Source: Picochlorum sp. 'celeri' (taxonomy: Eukaryota > Chlorophyta > Trebouxiophyceae). From it: a stretch of 64,000 bases of DNA. Position numbers and translations under genes: made by a program. The stretch lies in assembly GCA_010909725.1 (NCBI GenBank), contig JAACMV010000007.1:1302001-1366000 (forward strand), given 5' to 3'. Below, piece by piece: positions 54,948 through 64,000 of the stretch (the first letter of the stretch is position 1; each line of letters starts with the position of its first letter). The notes under the pieces were generated by a model, which was not told the origin of the DNA, did no database searches, and saw only the letters and a list, made by a program, of their open reading frames with translations.

Positions 54948-56654
54948 ATGATGGATAGATATGTGCAGATTACTACACTTCTTCTTCTGGAGCATGACTA
55001 TGGTCCAACAACATTGCATGGACGGAACTCCGCGGAGGTGTCCAATTCTGGATCGCAATACAGTAATATTGGTACTGTATTGCTGACATCAGGGCAACCT
55101 CCTCGAAAATCTTTTTTTTTCATTTTTATATGGAGCATAGTGCTCTTTAGAATTCAGGATATGCCGTATTGCAACGGCTCGGGAGGACTCGGCAACTTGT
55201 GGCGCTTTCTTTTGCCCGGCGTATGTTTCTTTCTCGGAGTTTTGTTGGCATGGCATATCAGATTGGACTATCACGATGGAAATATTAGATTATTCTTTGC
55301 ATCAATTGAATCGGAACAATGCCCAGGCGCAGTACGTCATCTTCGGGACAGAGACTTGCGTTATCCACAGCACGCACCCAGTCATCATGAGGACGTAAAC
55401 ATTGATATGGGAATCGTGTCATATGGCGACACAACTAGAATGCGAAAATTCGTTAGAAAGCTTGCAGACAATGAACCCGTCACTGTAACTCTCGTGGGCG
55501 GCTCCATAACTTGGGGACAAGGAGCCTCTGATAGGAAGAAGACCTCATGGGGAGGACTTTTCTTCACCTGGATAAACACCACATATCCTCACGCAAACCA
55601 TATTCTTCTGAACGCAGCAGTCCCTGGAACTCCCAGCTCCTACATGGCTCTATGCTGGAGATTTTATATTCCACGAGACCCGGATCTGATCATTGTTGAA
55701 TACAATGTCAATGATGGTGGAGACAAGTCAAATGATAGCCCCATGCGGCGGGCCCATGAAAGGCTGTTGAGATCGTTGCTATCACTAGAAAGCAAGCCAG
55801 CTGTGATTGAGAATGTAGTTATGAGAATCCCAGAAGAGACGATACCAGAACCTCGGTACAAGAATGCTGGTGGAGACGATCAGATTGGTACTCTGGCCCA
55901 ATACTATCACCTTCCCTGGATTTCCACGCGGTCTCTCATGTGGGCCAGCATGTACCACGCCGAAAAAGCCAAAAGAATAAACTATACGGATTGGATGGCA
56001 GATCGAGATCACCCAAACGATACCGGGCACAGATATATCGCAAACCTCCTCATTGCTCTTGTACAGAGGACTCCAGCAACTCTTTGGGCAGGTGACGAGA
56101 GGAGGCTTGCAGGGCCTTTGCACCTTCCATTGTATGCAAATAACTTTGAGACTATCAATAATACGTGTATTGTGATGGGGGAATTCATGAAGCATGTTAT
56201 TACGTCAAAAGGGTTTGAATGGAAAAATGAAGGCACTCAACAAAAGCAAAAGTATGGCCTTATTGGAATGCAGCCGGACGCATATTTTCATTTCCTGTTG
56301 AACACCGCTGAGAATATAGAATACAATACCCGAGGAGATTTCTCAAAAGTTTCGATCGCGTATTTAGCATCGTATGAGCACATGGGAATGTTTGAAGTCA
56401 GCTGCATCTCTGGCTGTCGCTGTGAGAATCTAGTCGTAGACGGCCATAAGAAGGAGCATAATTCCCAACTCTTCACGGCTGCATTGGATGTATCGAAGAG
56501 TGATTCGTGTTTGCTGAAATTCAGAGTTTTGAATTCGACCAGCTCTGGTGCTTGGAAGGTCAAAGTGGCAGGAGTCATCCTGTCACCAGAGCATGATGAC
56601 CCCTCTGCTTCAATGTATTTTGCAGTTGAACATCATGGAATTTCTAATGAATGA
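54948..56654 (+). CDS. SGNH/GDSL-type hydrolase, type II membrane protein
   Basis: 568 aa from the ATG at 54948; a start at the later Met of MPYCNGSGGLG is equally possible and would place the membrane anchor (LWRFLLPGVCFFLGVLLAW) near the N-terminus. The lumenal domain has the SGNH blocks in order: VGGSITWGQGAS (I, Ser nucleophile), NAAVPGTPSSYM (II, Gly), IVEYNVND (III, Asn), and DRDHPNDTGH (V, Asp and His). The last 180 residues are a beta-rich domain with CISGCRC. Homologues act on polysaccharide acetyl or other esters in the Golgi or wall; the substrate is unknown. TGTAA at 56717-56721. Confidence 0.8.
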   Translation: MMDRYVQITTLLLLEHDYGPTTLHGRNSAEVSNSGSQYSNIGTVLLTSGQPPRKSFFFIFIWSIVLFRIQDMPYCNGSGGLGNLWRFLLPGVCFFLGVLLAWHIRLDYHDGNIRLFFASIESEQCPGAVRHLRDRDLRYPQHAPSHHEDVNIDMGIVSYGDTTRMRKFVRKLADNEPVTVTLVGGSITWGQGASDRKKTSWGGLFFTWINTTYPHANHILLNAAVPGTPSSYMALCWRFYIPRDPDLIIVEYNVNDGGDKSNDSPMRRAHERLLRSLLSLESKPAVIENVVMRIPEETIPEPRYKNAGGDDQIGTLAQYYHLPWISTRSLMWASMYHAEKAKRINYTDWMADRDHPNDTGHRYIANLLIALVQRTPATLWAGDERRLAGPLHLPLYANNFETINNTCIVMGEFMKHVITSKGFEWKNEGTQQKQKYGLIGMQPDAYFHFLLNTAENIEYNTRGDFSKVSIAYLASYEHMGMFEVSCISGCRCENLVVDGHKKEHNSQLFTAALDVSKSDSCLLKFRVLNSTSSGAWKVKVAGVILSPEHDDPSASMYFAVEHHGISNE

Positions 56655-57024
56655 TCTCAGAATGACTCATGACTCATGACTATGTATGAATGCTTATATA
56701 TATTTGGCTCGGTCTCTGTAATGAAGCGCAAATGAAGGGACTATGCAGCCTGACTGACTCACTTTGAAAATGACATTTTTCATGAGAACAGGTCATCCAC
56801 CGGTGGAGGTTCCGGTACCGATACCTCATGCATGCCAATCAACCACCTGTTCACCGGTTCAGCATGCAAGACGACCCACAATACTTATAAAATATATATA
56901 AAATAGTAGATATTGTTGACTCTCGCAGCATACGCCCCTATTTTTAATAGTACGACCGACACGTTCGTGACTCACGAGTCGTCAACTTGATTATTCTTCT
57001 TGACGAGTGTGGATTCCAGTAGAT
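56655..57024. other. Intergenic region between SGNH hydrolase and TPR gene
   Basis: 370 bases. Contains gactcatgactcatgac repeats just after the SGNH stop and a perfect 12-base palindrome tccaccggtgga near 56797-56808. No gene recognised. Confidence 0.5.
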
Positions 57025-57675
57025 ATGACGAAAAACGTGTGCGCTGATTTACTGTTGTCGGCGAATACAAGGAGACAACGGGGAAATGCTCTATTTAGGC
57101 AAGGGCAGTATGAAATGGCTTTAGAAGTGTACCAAGGCATTGTCGATGATATGGACGCATTCTTCAGGGACAATGCTGTCCCTGAGAATGGTATCATGGA
57201 TTCTCAAGATCATATGGAGCTCATGATTGCAAAGGTTCCTGTGGAATTGAACATTTCTGCATGCTATTCCAAACTGGAACGACATGAGGACACCATTCGT
57301 ATATCTACACGGGTCTTGTCCTATAATACCATGTTTATCAGGCGGCTGCAGCACGCAAAGATGTATTATCGGCGTGGACAGGCTTTTGCTGCGCAGAAAA
57401 AGTATATGGATGCGTTTGCTGATTTCGACAAGGCCATGCTTGTTGCTGCCGAGGACCAGACCATACGGGATGCGTCCAAAAAGGTTACTCGGGAGTGGGC
57501 TGAGAGGGTGAAAGAATCTGGGTGTTTGAGTGATGCGGAGAGGGCAGAATATGAGTATTATTGTGCGAAAGGGTTGCGTCCTGGAGAGGATAGGTATCGT
57601 AAGGATGCTCCATATACCACGGTTCTCCCAGGTATGGGGGAAGCTCTCAGAAAGAGTGGTGCTTTTAACTACTAA
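57025..57675 (+). CDS. TPR-domain protein
   Basis: 216 aa from the first in-frame ATG at 57025. Tetratricopeptide repeats: RQRGNALFRQGQYEMALEVY, LNISACYSKLERHEDTIRIS and MYYRRGQAFAAQKKYMDAFA, with DFDKAMLVAAED after. This three-repeat layout is that of the TPR clamp found in FKBP-type co-chaperones, but no FKBP domain is present. The C-terminus is charged with RPGEDRYRKD. Partners unknown. Confidence 0.75.
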   Translation: MTKNVCADLLLSANTRRQRGNALFRQGQYEMALEVYQGIVDDMDAFFRDNAVPENGIMDSQDHMELMIAKVPVELNISACYSKLERHEDTIRISTRVLSYNTMFIRRLQHAKMYYRRGQAFAAQKKYMDAFADFDKAMLVAAEDQTIRDASKKVTREWAERVKESGCLSDAERAEYEYYCAKGLRPGEDRYRKDAPYTTVLPGMGEALRKSGAFNY

Positions 57676-58139
57676 TGTACTTCTCAACGAGCGAGGAAAC
57701 TGAGTGATGTAGTAATGTTTGTATAGAAGAACATGCAGTCGTATTGATTTATACATATATACATAGGAGAGCATTGGATGCTTCACATGCATCCATGAGT
57801 GCTGTTAATGTATCAACGATATGAGAAGATGAGCCTGAAATGCACGCCCTGTATGCAAGAGTGATTCGTTCGTGTTTGCTGACTTGTTGTTTTTGTTTCA
57901 TCGAGGCATTCACCTGAACAATGGTTGATGCCCACGTGTCATAATAATACACGACGACTACTATCGATGGCGTTTTTTTAATTTCTATTATATGTATTGT
58001 ATCATACATATCCAATGTATACATTCTTTCAGTCAGTATTTTACAGCAGATTGAGTAAACTGAGCTGGTCAAAAAAAAAAAATTCATATAGTTCCTCTGC
58101 AAAAGGCAACTTCAGCAGCTAGCCGTGAATAGGTGATGA
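57676..58139. other. Intergenic region between TPR gene and Cys-rich gene (convergent)
   Basis: 464 bases shared by two convergent 3' ends, with a short run of A (11 bases) near 58071-58081. Nothing else recognised. Confidence 0.5.
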
Positions 58140-58661
58140 TCACTTCTTCTTTTTGCACTGGCCATTTTTCTTCAACTTGTACCCAGAATCGCACTTTTTG
58201 CACTTTGTACCTTTGGAGTTGCACTTGGTACAGTTTTTCGGGCATTTCTTTCCAGATTTGATATCCTTGGCGCAGATATCCTCATCATCTTTGGTTCTGT
58301 ACAGAGAGAAACCATCCTCACACTGGTCACAATATTTTGGTGATCCATCTTCACAGTTCTCTGGAGGCTCGTCCGTTCCATAATTGATACACATTTCCCT
58401 GTCTTCACGTTCCTCGTCAAAGAAACACGTGTAACACTTTGTGTCGGAGCACTTTTGGCAGGTTTTGCCTATAGGGCCAAACTTTCCCTTCTTATTGGCG
58501 AGACCGTAACCAGGTGCACATCCTCCACACAACCCATTACTTGCATTACAGCAATTTTTCACAGAACCGTCTCCTCCGTCGCAACTCTTTGGTTCTGCCT
58601 GGCAACCAGCTGTCGCCAGTAGCATCAACATGGCACCCAAGAGCAAAAATATGCGAGACAT
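58140..58661 (-). CDS. Small secreted Cys-rich (furin-like repeat) protein
   Basis: 173 aa, ATG at 58661. Signal peptide (RIFLLLGAMLMLLATAGCQA). The mature part is packed with CxxC pairs in furin/EGF-like spacing: CNASNGLCGGCAPGYGL, CQKCSDTKCYTCF, YCDQCEDGFSLY, CPKNCTKCNSKGTKCKKCDS. The end is Lys-rich (GQCKKKK), which seems to rule out a C-terminal anchor. Probably an extracellular or vacuolar protein. No specific family. Confidence 0.7.
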   Translation of the reverse strand: MSRIFLLLGAMLMLLATAGCQAEPKSCDGGDGSVKNCCNASNGLCGGCAPGYGLANKKGKFGPIGKTCQKCSDTKCYTCFFDEEREDREMCINYGTDEPPENCEDGSPKYCDQCEDGFSLYRTKDDEDICAKDIKSGKKCPKNCTKCNSKGTKCKKCDSGYKLKKNGQCKKKK

Positions 58662-60055
58662 GTTCGGTTTGGACTTATACCGCTTTCGAATACAAAAGAA
58701 ACAATCTTTTTATATGAAAGAATTATTATTACCAATAAATATACATGTGTATCTGTCTTGGGATATTCTGGAGAGATGCTGATGTAGATCTGCTCTCGAG
58801 TCCTTTGTGGGCTCATTACAATTGAGTACAATATAATACACAGGTGCGCCATCCTACCAATCCTTTGATTCTATCATCACCAGATACATTCGTATGAATG
58901 CAATCAATGATGTGCACGTTACACGTACTATGAATGTAAAACTCGGATGTATGCAAAATCTAGAGGAGACACTAGTCACTCTCTTCGGGGCTGTGCACAG
59001 TGCATGCATGTATGGACGATGGATCGCTGACGTCCTAATGCGTATGTATCAAACTCAACCAGATAATATAGATGTTTCCATAATATAGCCGTTGTCGCTG
59101 CACTTTTCCATCAGGTGCAAGGCCTCAACCAAACCCATGCAGAGCTTCTTCCTGCTCATTCTTGTACCACTACGCTCCCCATCTGGCCTCCTCCGATAAT
59201 CATACCCCTATCAAAGTCTCAGGATCGTATCCTACGGCCTCCCCGCGATCGACATGAACATTGCCCTACCCTTTCAAGTCTGGGGCGGTTTGCTCAACCA
59301 CCTTCTCACTCCCACCCGCTACTGGGGGCGTCGTCCCACCCGCTACTGGGGGCGTTGGCCCACCCTGTCCTCCCGAAACATTACTTCTACGGTTTCTTCG
59401 AGCCTTTTTCTTGGTGGGTTGCGGTTTGGGAAAGCTGATGTCGCGGTATTTCCTCCCGTATCTGATCTCTTTCCACACCAGTTTTCGAGGTCTCGGCATC
59501 CTGATCACGTGCGCTCACACACCCCTTATTACTACGTCTTTTGCGGATCAGAATATTCTGTCGGTATTCGAACGAGGAGACGAGCAGATCCCCAGAAACG
59601 TGATTTCCGAATTACTCCGTCCACATGGGCCTCCACAACAACGAGAAAATCTACCCACTTTATACAACGTCTCCTAGGAAGGAATACAGTTGTTTACGCT
59701 CATAAATATTTTCTAGTAGCAAAAGTATACTACTATCGAGGTATGGATTCATGAAATGATACGTTTAAGAGCTGCGACGTCGGCAACATCAAAATCGGAT
59801 CGTAACTGACCAGTTTAAAATTCTGGCCACTATACACTCTCGTATGGATATCCTAGAGCTTATATGTATTATTTATGCATAATTAATACCATTACTATGG
59901 TATATATGGCTGAATATCGCCATACGAATGGTCAAGACGTTGCCTTGGTCGAGGACACTCACAGTCTTGTATCTTTGCGTTGTTAATGCAGACGAGCGTT
60001 GCGCCGCATAGCTGAGATATTCACAGAGAAGTACGTTTCAGTCAAGGAAGCAAGA
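58662..60055. other. 1.4-kb stretch with no assignable gene
   Basis: 59115-59754 is more GC-rich than its surroundings and stays open in several frames on both strands. On the minus strand 59508-59266 gives a basic then Gly/Pro-rich peptide (PRPRKLVWKEIRYGRKYRDI, PTPPVAGG repeated), and a good acceptor (ttccttcctag) lies further upstream, so a spliced minus-strand gene is possible. I could not build one with a start. The rest is AT-rich and looks like promoter for SUMO. Confidence 0.35.
59311..59364. repeat. 24-base tandem repeat, two units plus six bases
   Basis: Units at 59311-59334 and 59335-59358 share cccacccgctactgggggcg and differ only in the last bases; a third unit begins with cccacc. 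Confidence 0.8.
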
Positions 60056-60469
60056 ATGGACGAGTCCAGTGCCGAAGTGAAGCCAAAGATTGAGCAGGGA
60101 GATGATGGAACCTTGTCCATCAAGGTCAGAGACCAGCAGAATGGAGAAGTTGTGTTCAAGGTGAAGCGTTCTACTCGGTTTAAGCGAGTTTTGGATGCTT
60201 TCTGTAATAAAAAGAGCTGGGACAGTGCTCAGGTGAGGTTTGCATATGAAGGGCAGAGGGTTCAAGAGGACATGACCCCTGATGACTTGGGCATGGAGAA
60301 TAATGATGTACGTGTTTTGGTTTTTGCTGCTGCTGCTTGATGTGTATATATCAATATATACATGTGTTTGTGGGATGATGACGAATATACTATCCATGAT
60401 GTATGTTTTATACTGCAGTGCATTGATGCCTTTTTGGAGCAGATTGGTGGTGGCTCTTGTGCATGGTGA
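60056..60469 (+). CDS. SUMO: SUMO (ubiquitin-like modifier), precursor with 5-residue tail
   Basis: Two exons, 60056-60307 and 60419-60469, with a 111-base intron (GTACGT...ATACTGCAG). Without the splice the frame ends in FAAAA and lacks a diglycine; with it the protein ends in the family sequence DCIDAFLEQIGG followed by GSCAW. Product 100 aa. The body has LSIKVRDQQNGEVVFKVKR, FCNKKSWDSAQVRFAYEGQR and the acidic MTPDDLGMENND. A SUMO protease must remove GSCAW before conjugation. The convergent ACT-domain gene ends 90 bases on. Confidence 0.95.
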
Positions 60470-60558
60470 TTCGTATTCTTTGAACAAGGTGGCATAGTTT
60501 TTTAATATTTGCATGGTATATAGATATCTACATGTGACGCATTCATTACACGTATCAA

Positions 60559-61449
60559 CTACTCAGAACACATTGACAGATTCTGAGCAGTCCTAATATC
60601 CCTATTTGGAGGACTCAATGGGAATTTCTGAGAGCTCAATCCCAGGCCAATGCCTAGCGTATAGAGCATGGATTTGCAACTCTCCGCATCAAACTTGTTG
60701 CCGTCAGGCGTGCAAATACAGAATGTGAAGAGCCTTCCGGTTCCCTTGTAGCTAAACATGAGGCTATTGTTTGTCATTGTCTCACCGCCAAAAGAGTCGC
60801 TCCCCTGAATCAATCCTTCCATGATGCGAATATTCAACCCACTCAGTATGGACGCAATGGTCAGCATTTGACCTGGTGTTCGAGAGCTTTCTTCTACGCT
60901 AAGCACAGTATACTGCGGGTGTTCTGAATTCGAAATCGTAATAGGCCCAAGGATGAATTCTGTCTGCATCTCATCCTCTGGTTTTGGTGAACAGTAGGCA
61001 AGGTAATCACTCAACCTCTCCACGACTGTCTCGGCCGCAGACGAACTCAACTTTTTGCCAGATATCGTTCGAACCCAGAATGAATTATACGCCACATTCT
61101 CGTCATCCGTGTGCATGGTGGCATGATCAGCAACGACATCCAGAGCATTTAGACACCAAGCAATCACCCGCATCAATCCAGGATAATCTAAAATCTCGAT
61201 ATTCACAACCGTGTATTGATCATTGCTTTCATTATCCACGGAAACGAGTGGTGTCACGCACCAACTATCATCAGGACTGATGCTAGCTCTGAGAATACCC
61301 AATAAGGGTCTCTGTGCACGTGTCCCATCCACCTGCAGGTGCCTTCTTGGAGCCACATACAGGTTCTGGCGGTATTGGCCAATACCTGGAACTGCATGTA
61401 AAGTACGCATCGTACTTGATCTTTGTTGCAGTATTGAGACTATAGACAT
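60559..61449 (-). CDS. Double ACT-domain protein (ACR-like), probably plastid
   Basis: 296 aa from the ATG at 61449; the frame is open further upstream but reads Lys-rich low complexity there, which I treat as 5' UTR. The N-terminal 75 residues (LQQRSSTMRTLHAV, VAPRRHLQVDGTR) look like a transit peptide. Two ACT modules follow: QYTVVNIEILDYPGLMRVIA to YNSFWVRT, and QYTVLSVEESSRTPGQMLTIASIL to NSLMFSY. ACT domains bind amino acids; in plants ACR11/ACR12-type proteins sit in the plastid, and ACR11 is linked to GS2 glutamine sensing. That link is family knowledge, not shown here. Confidence 0.8.
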   Translation of the reverse strand: MSIVSILQQRSSTMRTLHAVPGIGQYRQNLYVAPRRHLQVDGTRAQRPLLGILRASISPDDSWCVTPLVSVDNESNDQYTVVNIEILDYPGLMRVIAWCLNALDVVADHATMHTDDENVAYNSFWVRTISGKKLSSSAAETVVERLSDYLAYCSPKPEDEMQTEFILGPITISNSEHPQYTVLSVEESSRTPGQMLTIASILSGLNIRIMEGLIQGSDSFGGETMTNNSLMFSYKGTGRLFTFCICTPDGNKFDAESCKSMLYTLGIGLGLSSQKFPLSPPNRDIRTAQNLSMCSE

Positions 61450-61665
61450 GGCGATTCTGTAGGGTTTTGGTTTCTTTGTCTTTTCTGTCGCAAGAAAATG
61501 CTGTTTCTTCTTTTGTTTCTGTTTCTCTTCTTCAATCGGACAGAGTCGCTCCTTCTTCTTCTTATTGGTATTTTTTTTATAACAACAAATATATTGGCAG
61601 TAAATTGTTAGAAAATAATGTACACGATGGATGGTGATGAACTGGAAGGAAACACACAAGCCAGA

Positions 61666-61693
61666 TTTCTTTCTTTCTTTCTTTCTTTCTTTT
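61666..61693. repeat. (TTTC)n microsatellite
   Basis: Seven tttc units ending in tttt, in the presumed 5' UTR or promoter of the ACT gene (GAAA on its strand). Confidence 0.9.
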
Positions 61694-61696
61694 GAA

Positions 61697-61718
61697 CGAG
61701 ATGCTACGTAGCATCTCG
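61697..61718. repeat. 22-base perfect palindrome
   Basis: cgagatgctac followed immediately by its reverse complement gtagcatctcg, next to the (TTTC)n tract and between two minus-strand genes. Confidence 0.9.
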
Positions 61719-61774
61719 ATGCTGATGTTACAACACGCATCATGTAAGAATAGATAATGTAAAGGATGGATTGC

Positions 61775-63931
61775 TCATCGTTTGGCAGAGATCATGGCCA
61801 AAGAATGTGTATCTGAGCACTTGTGCTTGGTCAAGACACGGTGGATTCTGTGCAGTTGATGTCCTGAGAAGCTATTGATGTGGGATACTGCTGCTGCTGC
61901 AGATGCATCGACGAGTGAACTGCATCATGAAATTATACAATCATATGTTTTTGCCTTTGCTACAGATGTCGATGACAATGACAATGATGATACCTACCTG
62001 GGGCATGATTCCACAGTCTCAAATGCCTGAATCAGACCAAACAGTGATGGGGGCTCCAAGGTGGTAATTTCCTTCTTTTGAATACATTTTATGATTGGTA
62101 CTGTCACATGGAGGCCAGTGTTTTTCATTCTTGAGAATGCAAATGCTGCGCGGGCCTTATCTCTGCTGGAAAGTGAGTCAAGGCGGGGTACCAGGCGAGA
62201 TGAGAGAGCCTGTGATACATCTGCACAGGGCGTTTTGAAGGATGCAAACGCATACGATGTCTGTACAAGAGCTTCTGGTGATAGCACGCCTGCTTTGTAT
62301 ATAGTGACTGCGGATAGACTTTTGATGACAGAGGGGCTCCCAAGTTTGAGCTTGGCAATGGAATATGCAAGCTTGGGCAACAGGGCTGTTGCAACAGAGT
62401 CCATTGTCGCTACCATTCTTGCCTGAAGCCTCTGTGCTGTTTTGGGGGTAATATCCAAATCCATCGTTCCCAGTGCGACGATCAGTGATGTGGTTTCCCA
62501 GACAGAGACAGACTCGATACCCAGAGACATGTGCTCTAGAGCCTTGGTCAAATCTCTGGACACCGCATCCAGTTCATCGTGTCCAATCGTCCCCGCTGAT
62601 TTGCTCCGATTGAATAGAATGGATATGTACCGAAATCCTTGTGTTGATCTATGCGATATATTTTGTGTCTCTGCAAAGGAAACCTGTGCAGAGGCAAACC
62701 TGCCCAAAAGGCACTGTGGTAGTTTGAGATCCAATCGACAGCATGCCCACATGATTGCCACCAAATCCTCTTCTTTATGATCTGATACTCGTTTATTCAC
62801 ATATTGAAGGCTTTTTGCTGCGAACGCAGTCCTCTTAAGACCAAGCCTGGCAAAAGACCATAGCACCAATGCATTCAGGTGCACATCAAAGGCCTCTTGG
62901 TTTCTCCCATCATTTTCCGGTACCAACTCTTTGGCACGTTTTGCCATTGCTCTACAGAACACAATAGAGGGCTCTGCCACCAATTTACCTAGCGATACGA
63001 AAAACAATGCCAAATCCTGGGCAGAGAATTCATCAAGCCTCTTTTCAAAATGCGTTGTGATTAGCACAAGAAGTTTATGTGGATTGTACTTGAGACATGA
63101 AAACCCATGCATAATTCTAGACACGTCTTCTGAGGTGAACGATGTAATTTTTGCTTCGCTCTCTCGCTCAGCTGCTTGCAGCAGAGCTGCATCACTAAAA
63201 CCAACATGCCCAAGGCTCCACACTAAGATTGACAAATCTCTTGCTGTAAAATGATCCAAACCCATCCCGCTCTTGACAAGTTGCGACAGTGATTTGAAGA
63301 GACCGCGACTTTCGTCCTTGTCCATTCCTGGATGGGATGACAATGCCCATAATACCATGCACAACTCTTTTGGTTCAAACTGAACCATCCGTGTCTGGAT
63401 ATCCTGAGATATACGGATAATATCAGCAGCAGTTCCTGAATTTGTGGCAACCATGACTCGTGATATCATCGATACCTCGGATGGAGTGAATTGTGATACC
63501 AGAGGCATGGTGTGCTCCATCAGAAAACCTCTCAATTCCTGAGCATCATCCACAGAGCCCTGCTCTGTCAGTCTCTTGCTCAAAACCACATCCCACGCTA
63601 GAGCTATATATCGTGTATCTTTCAAAATCCAATCCGAATCAGCGCGCAAGTGGCGAAGCAATTGGGACGATGTCCTGCTGGCCTGTATCCTCTCAAACAG
63701 AGAGGAGGAGTCTTGCCAGTCTTCCTGCCCGCTTGCTTGACTTTGGCCCACACAGCTTGCAGATATGCATTTATGACTATATTGTACGTTACGTAATGGC
63801 CGCGTGAGCATGGAAACGGCAGGAACATGCTCTACTTTGGCTCTTCCATGTCGAAAATGCACCTTTTCCAAACCCAACACCAACGAACTGGGCAAAACCC
63901 CATTCCAAAGTACTTTTTGGATTGTATTCAT
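61775..63931 (-). CDS. Helical-repeat organellar RNA-binding candidate (OPR/FASTK-like)
   Basis: Exon 1 63931-61998 (ATG) ends CCCAG|GTAGGT, so the TAG stop in the continuous frame is inside a donor. A 78-base intron ends ATGATGCAG, and exon 2 61919-61775 stays open for 47 codons (SSLVDASAAAAVSHINSFSG and on). Product 692 aa. The N-terminus is basic with a presequence look. Repeats of about 36-38 residues contain ARDLSILVWSLGHVGF, PKELCMVLWALSSH, SEDVSRIMHGFSCLKYNPHK and AQDLALFFVSLGKL, the style of octotricopeptide and FASTK proteins that bind organellar RNA. No RAP or endonuclease domain is visible at the end. Confidence 0.65.
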
Positions 63932-64000
63932 ATTTATTTTAACTCATGAACCAGCAAATTTGCTCAAGAGAACAGACGAGTGTCGAAAACAAAATCTTTA

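Noticed and set aside
59266..59508. Histone H3/CENP-A likeness (PATGGV on plus, WKEIRYGRKY on minus)
   Set aside because: The two fragments are on opposite strands and no histone fold follows; short chance matches.
60056..60340. A SUMO-like protein lacking diglycine
   Set aside because: The GTACGT donor and downstream exon restore QIGG exactly; the short ORF is an unspliced artefact.

Overview
This window is nuclear DNA of a eukaryote. Genes lie on both strands, many are interrupted by short GT-AG introns (55 to about 220 bases, often starting GTATGT, GTACGT or GTGCGT), and the proteins are eukaryotic core machinery: proteasome beta-5, CDC48, SRP68, SUMO, REV1, a LAMMER kinase and PEX11. Several genes point to a photosynthetic green-lineage alga: an AINTEGUMENTA-type protein with two AP2 domains, a calcineurin B-like (CBL) sensor with a myristoylation/palmitoylation start, an MSI4/FVE-type WD40 protein, a DUF3110 protein of the cyanobacterial/plastid kind, a DUF819 membrane protein, a DGS1/NCA2 protein, a plant-type FetA/FetB (STAR1/ALS3-like) transporter pair and a ShKT-tailed prolyl 4-hydroxylase. 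TGTAA, the usual chlorophyte poly(A) signal, follows several stop codons. A phosphoseryl-tRNA(Sec) kinase implies selenocysteine use, which land plants have lost. I read it as a gene-dense unicellular green alga and cannot name the species.

Layout. 0-10.7 kb: secreted trypsin (cut by the window edge), SUV3 mitochondrial RNA helicase, REV1, a formiminotransferase-domain protein, CBL, and a malic-enzyme-like protein that has lost its catalytic residues. 11-25 kb: glutamine synthetase with a 25-base microexon, CDC48, DUF3110 protein, MSI4-like, DUF819, SRP68, a short BRF1-like factor, P5CR and a hidden two-exon gene. 25-37 kb: AP2 factor, a small repeat protein probably GPI-anchored, LAMMER kinase, a large Treslin/Sld3-like candidate, PSTK and a plastid-like coiled-coil membrane protein. 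37-50 kb: ABCG transporter, overlapping FetB/FetA ORFs, an Aven-like candidate, ankyrin protein, PEX11, PSMB5 and NCA2/DGS1. 50-64 kb: a kinesin-like protein without a P-loop, P4H, two small secreted proteins, an SGNH hydrolase, a TPR protein, SUMO, a double-ACT protein and a helical-repeat organellar RNA-binding candidate.

Many ORFs open with non-ATG codons because a 5' exon is missing from the continuous frame. I rebuilt first exons by splicing for CDC48, SRP68, ABCG and the coiled-coil protein, internal or 3' exons for REV1, CBL, GS, P5CR, AP2, P4H, SUMO and the helical-repeat protein, and gave the first in-frame ATG elsewhere. Neighbours are packed extremely tightly: convergent stop codons interlock, coding ends overlap, and one transporter pair overlaps like a bacterial operon. 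I found no tRNA, rRNA, transposon or CRISPR array.
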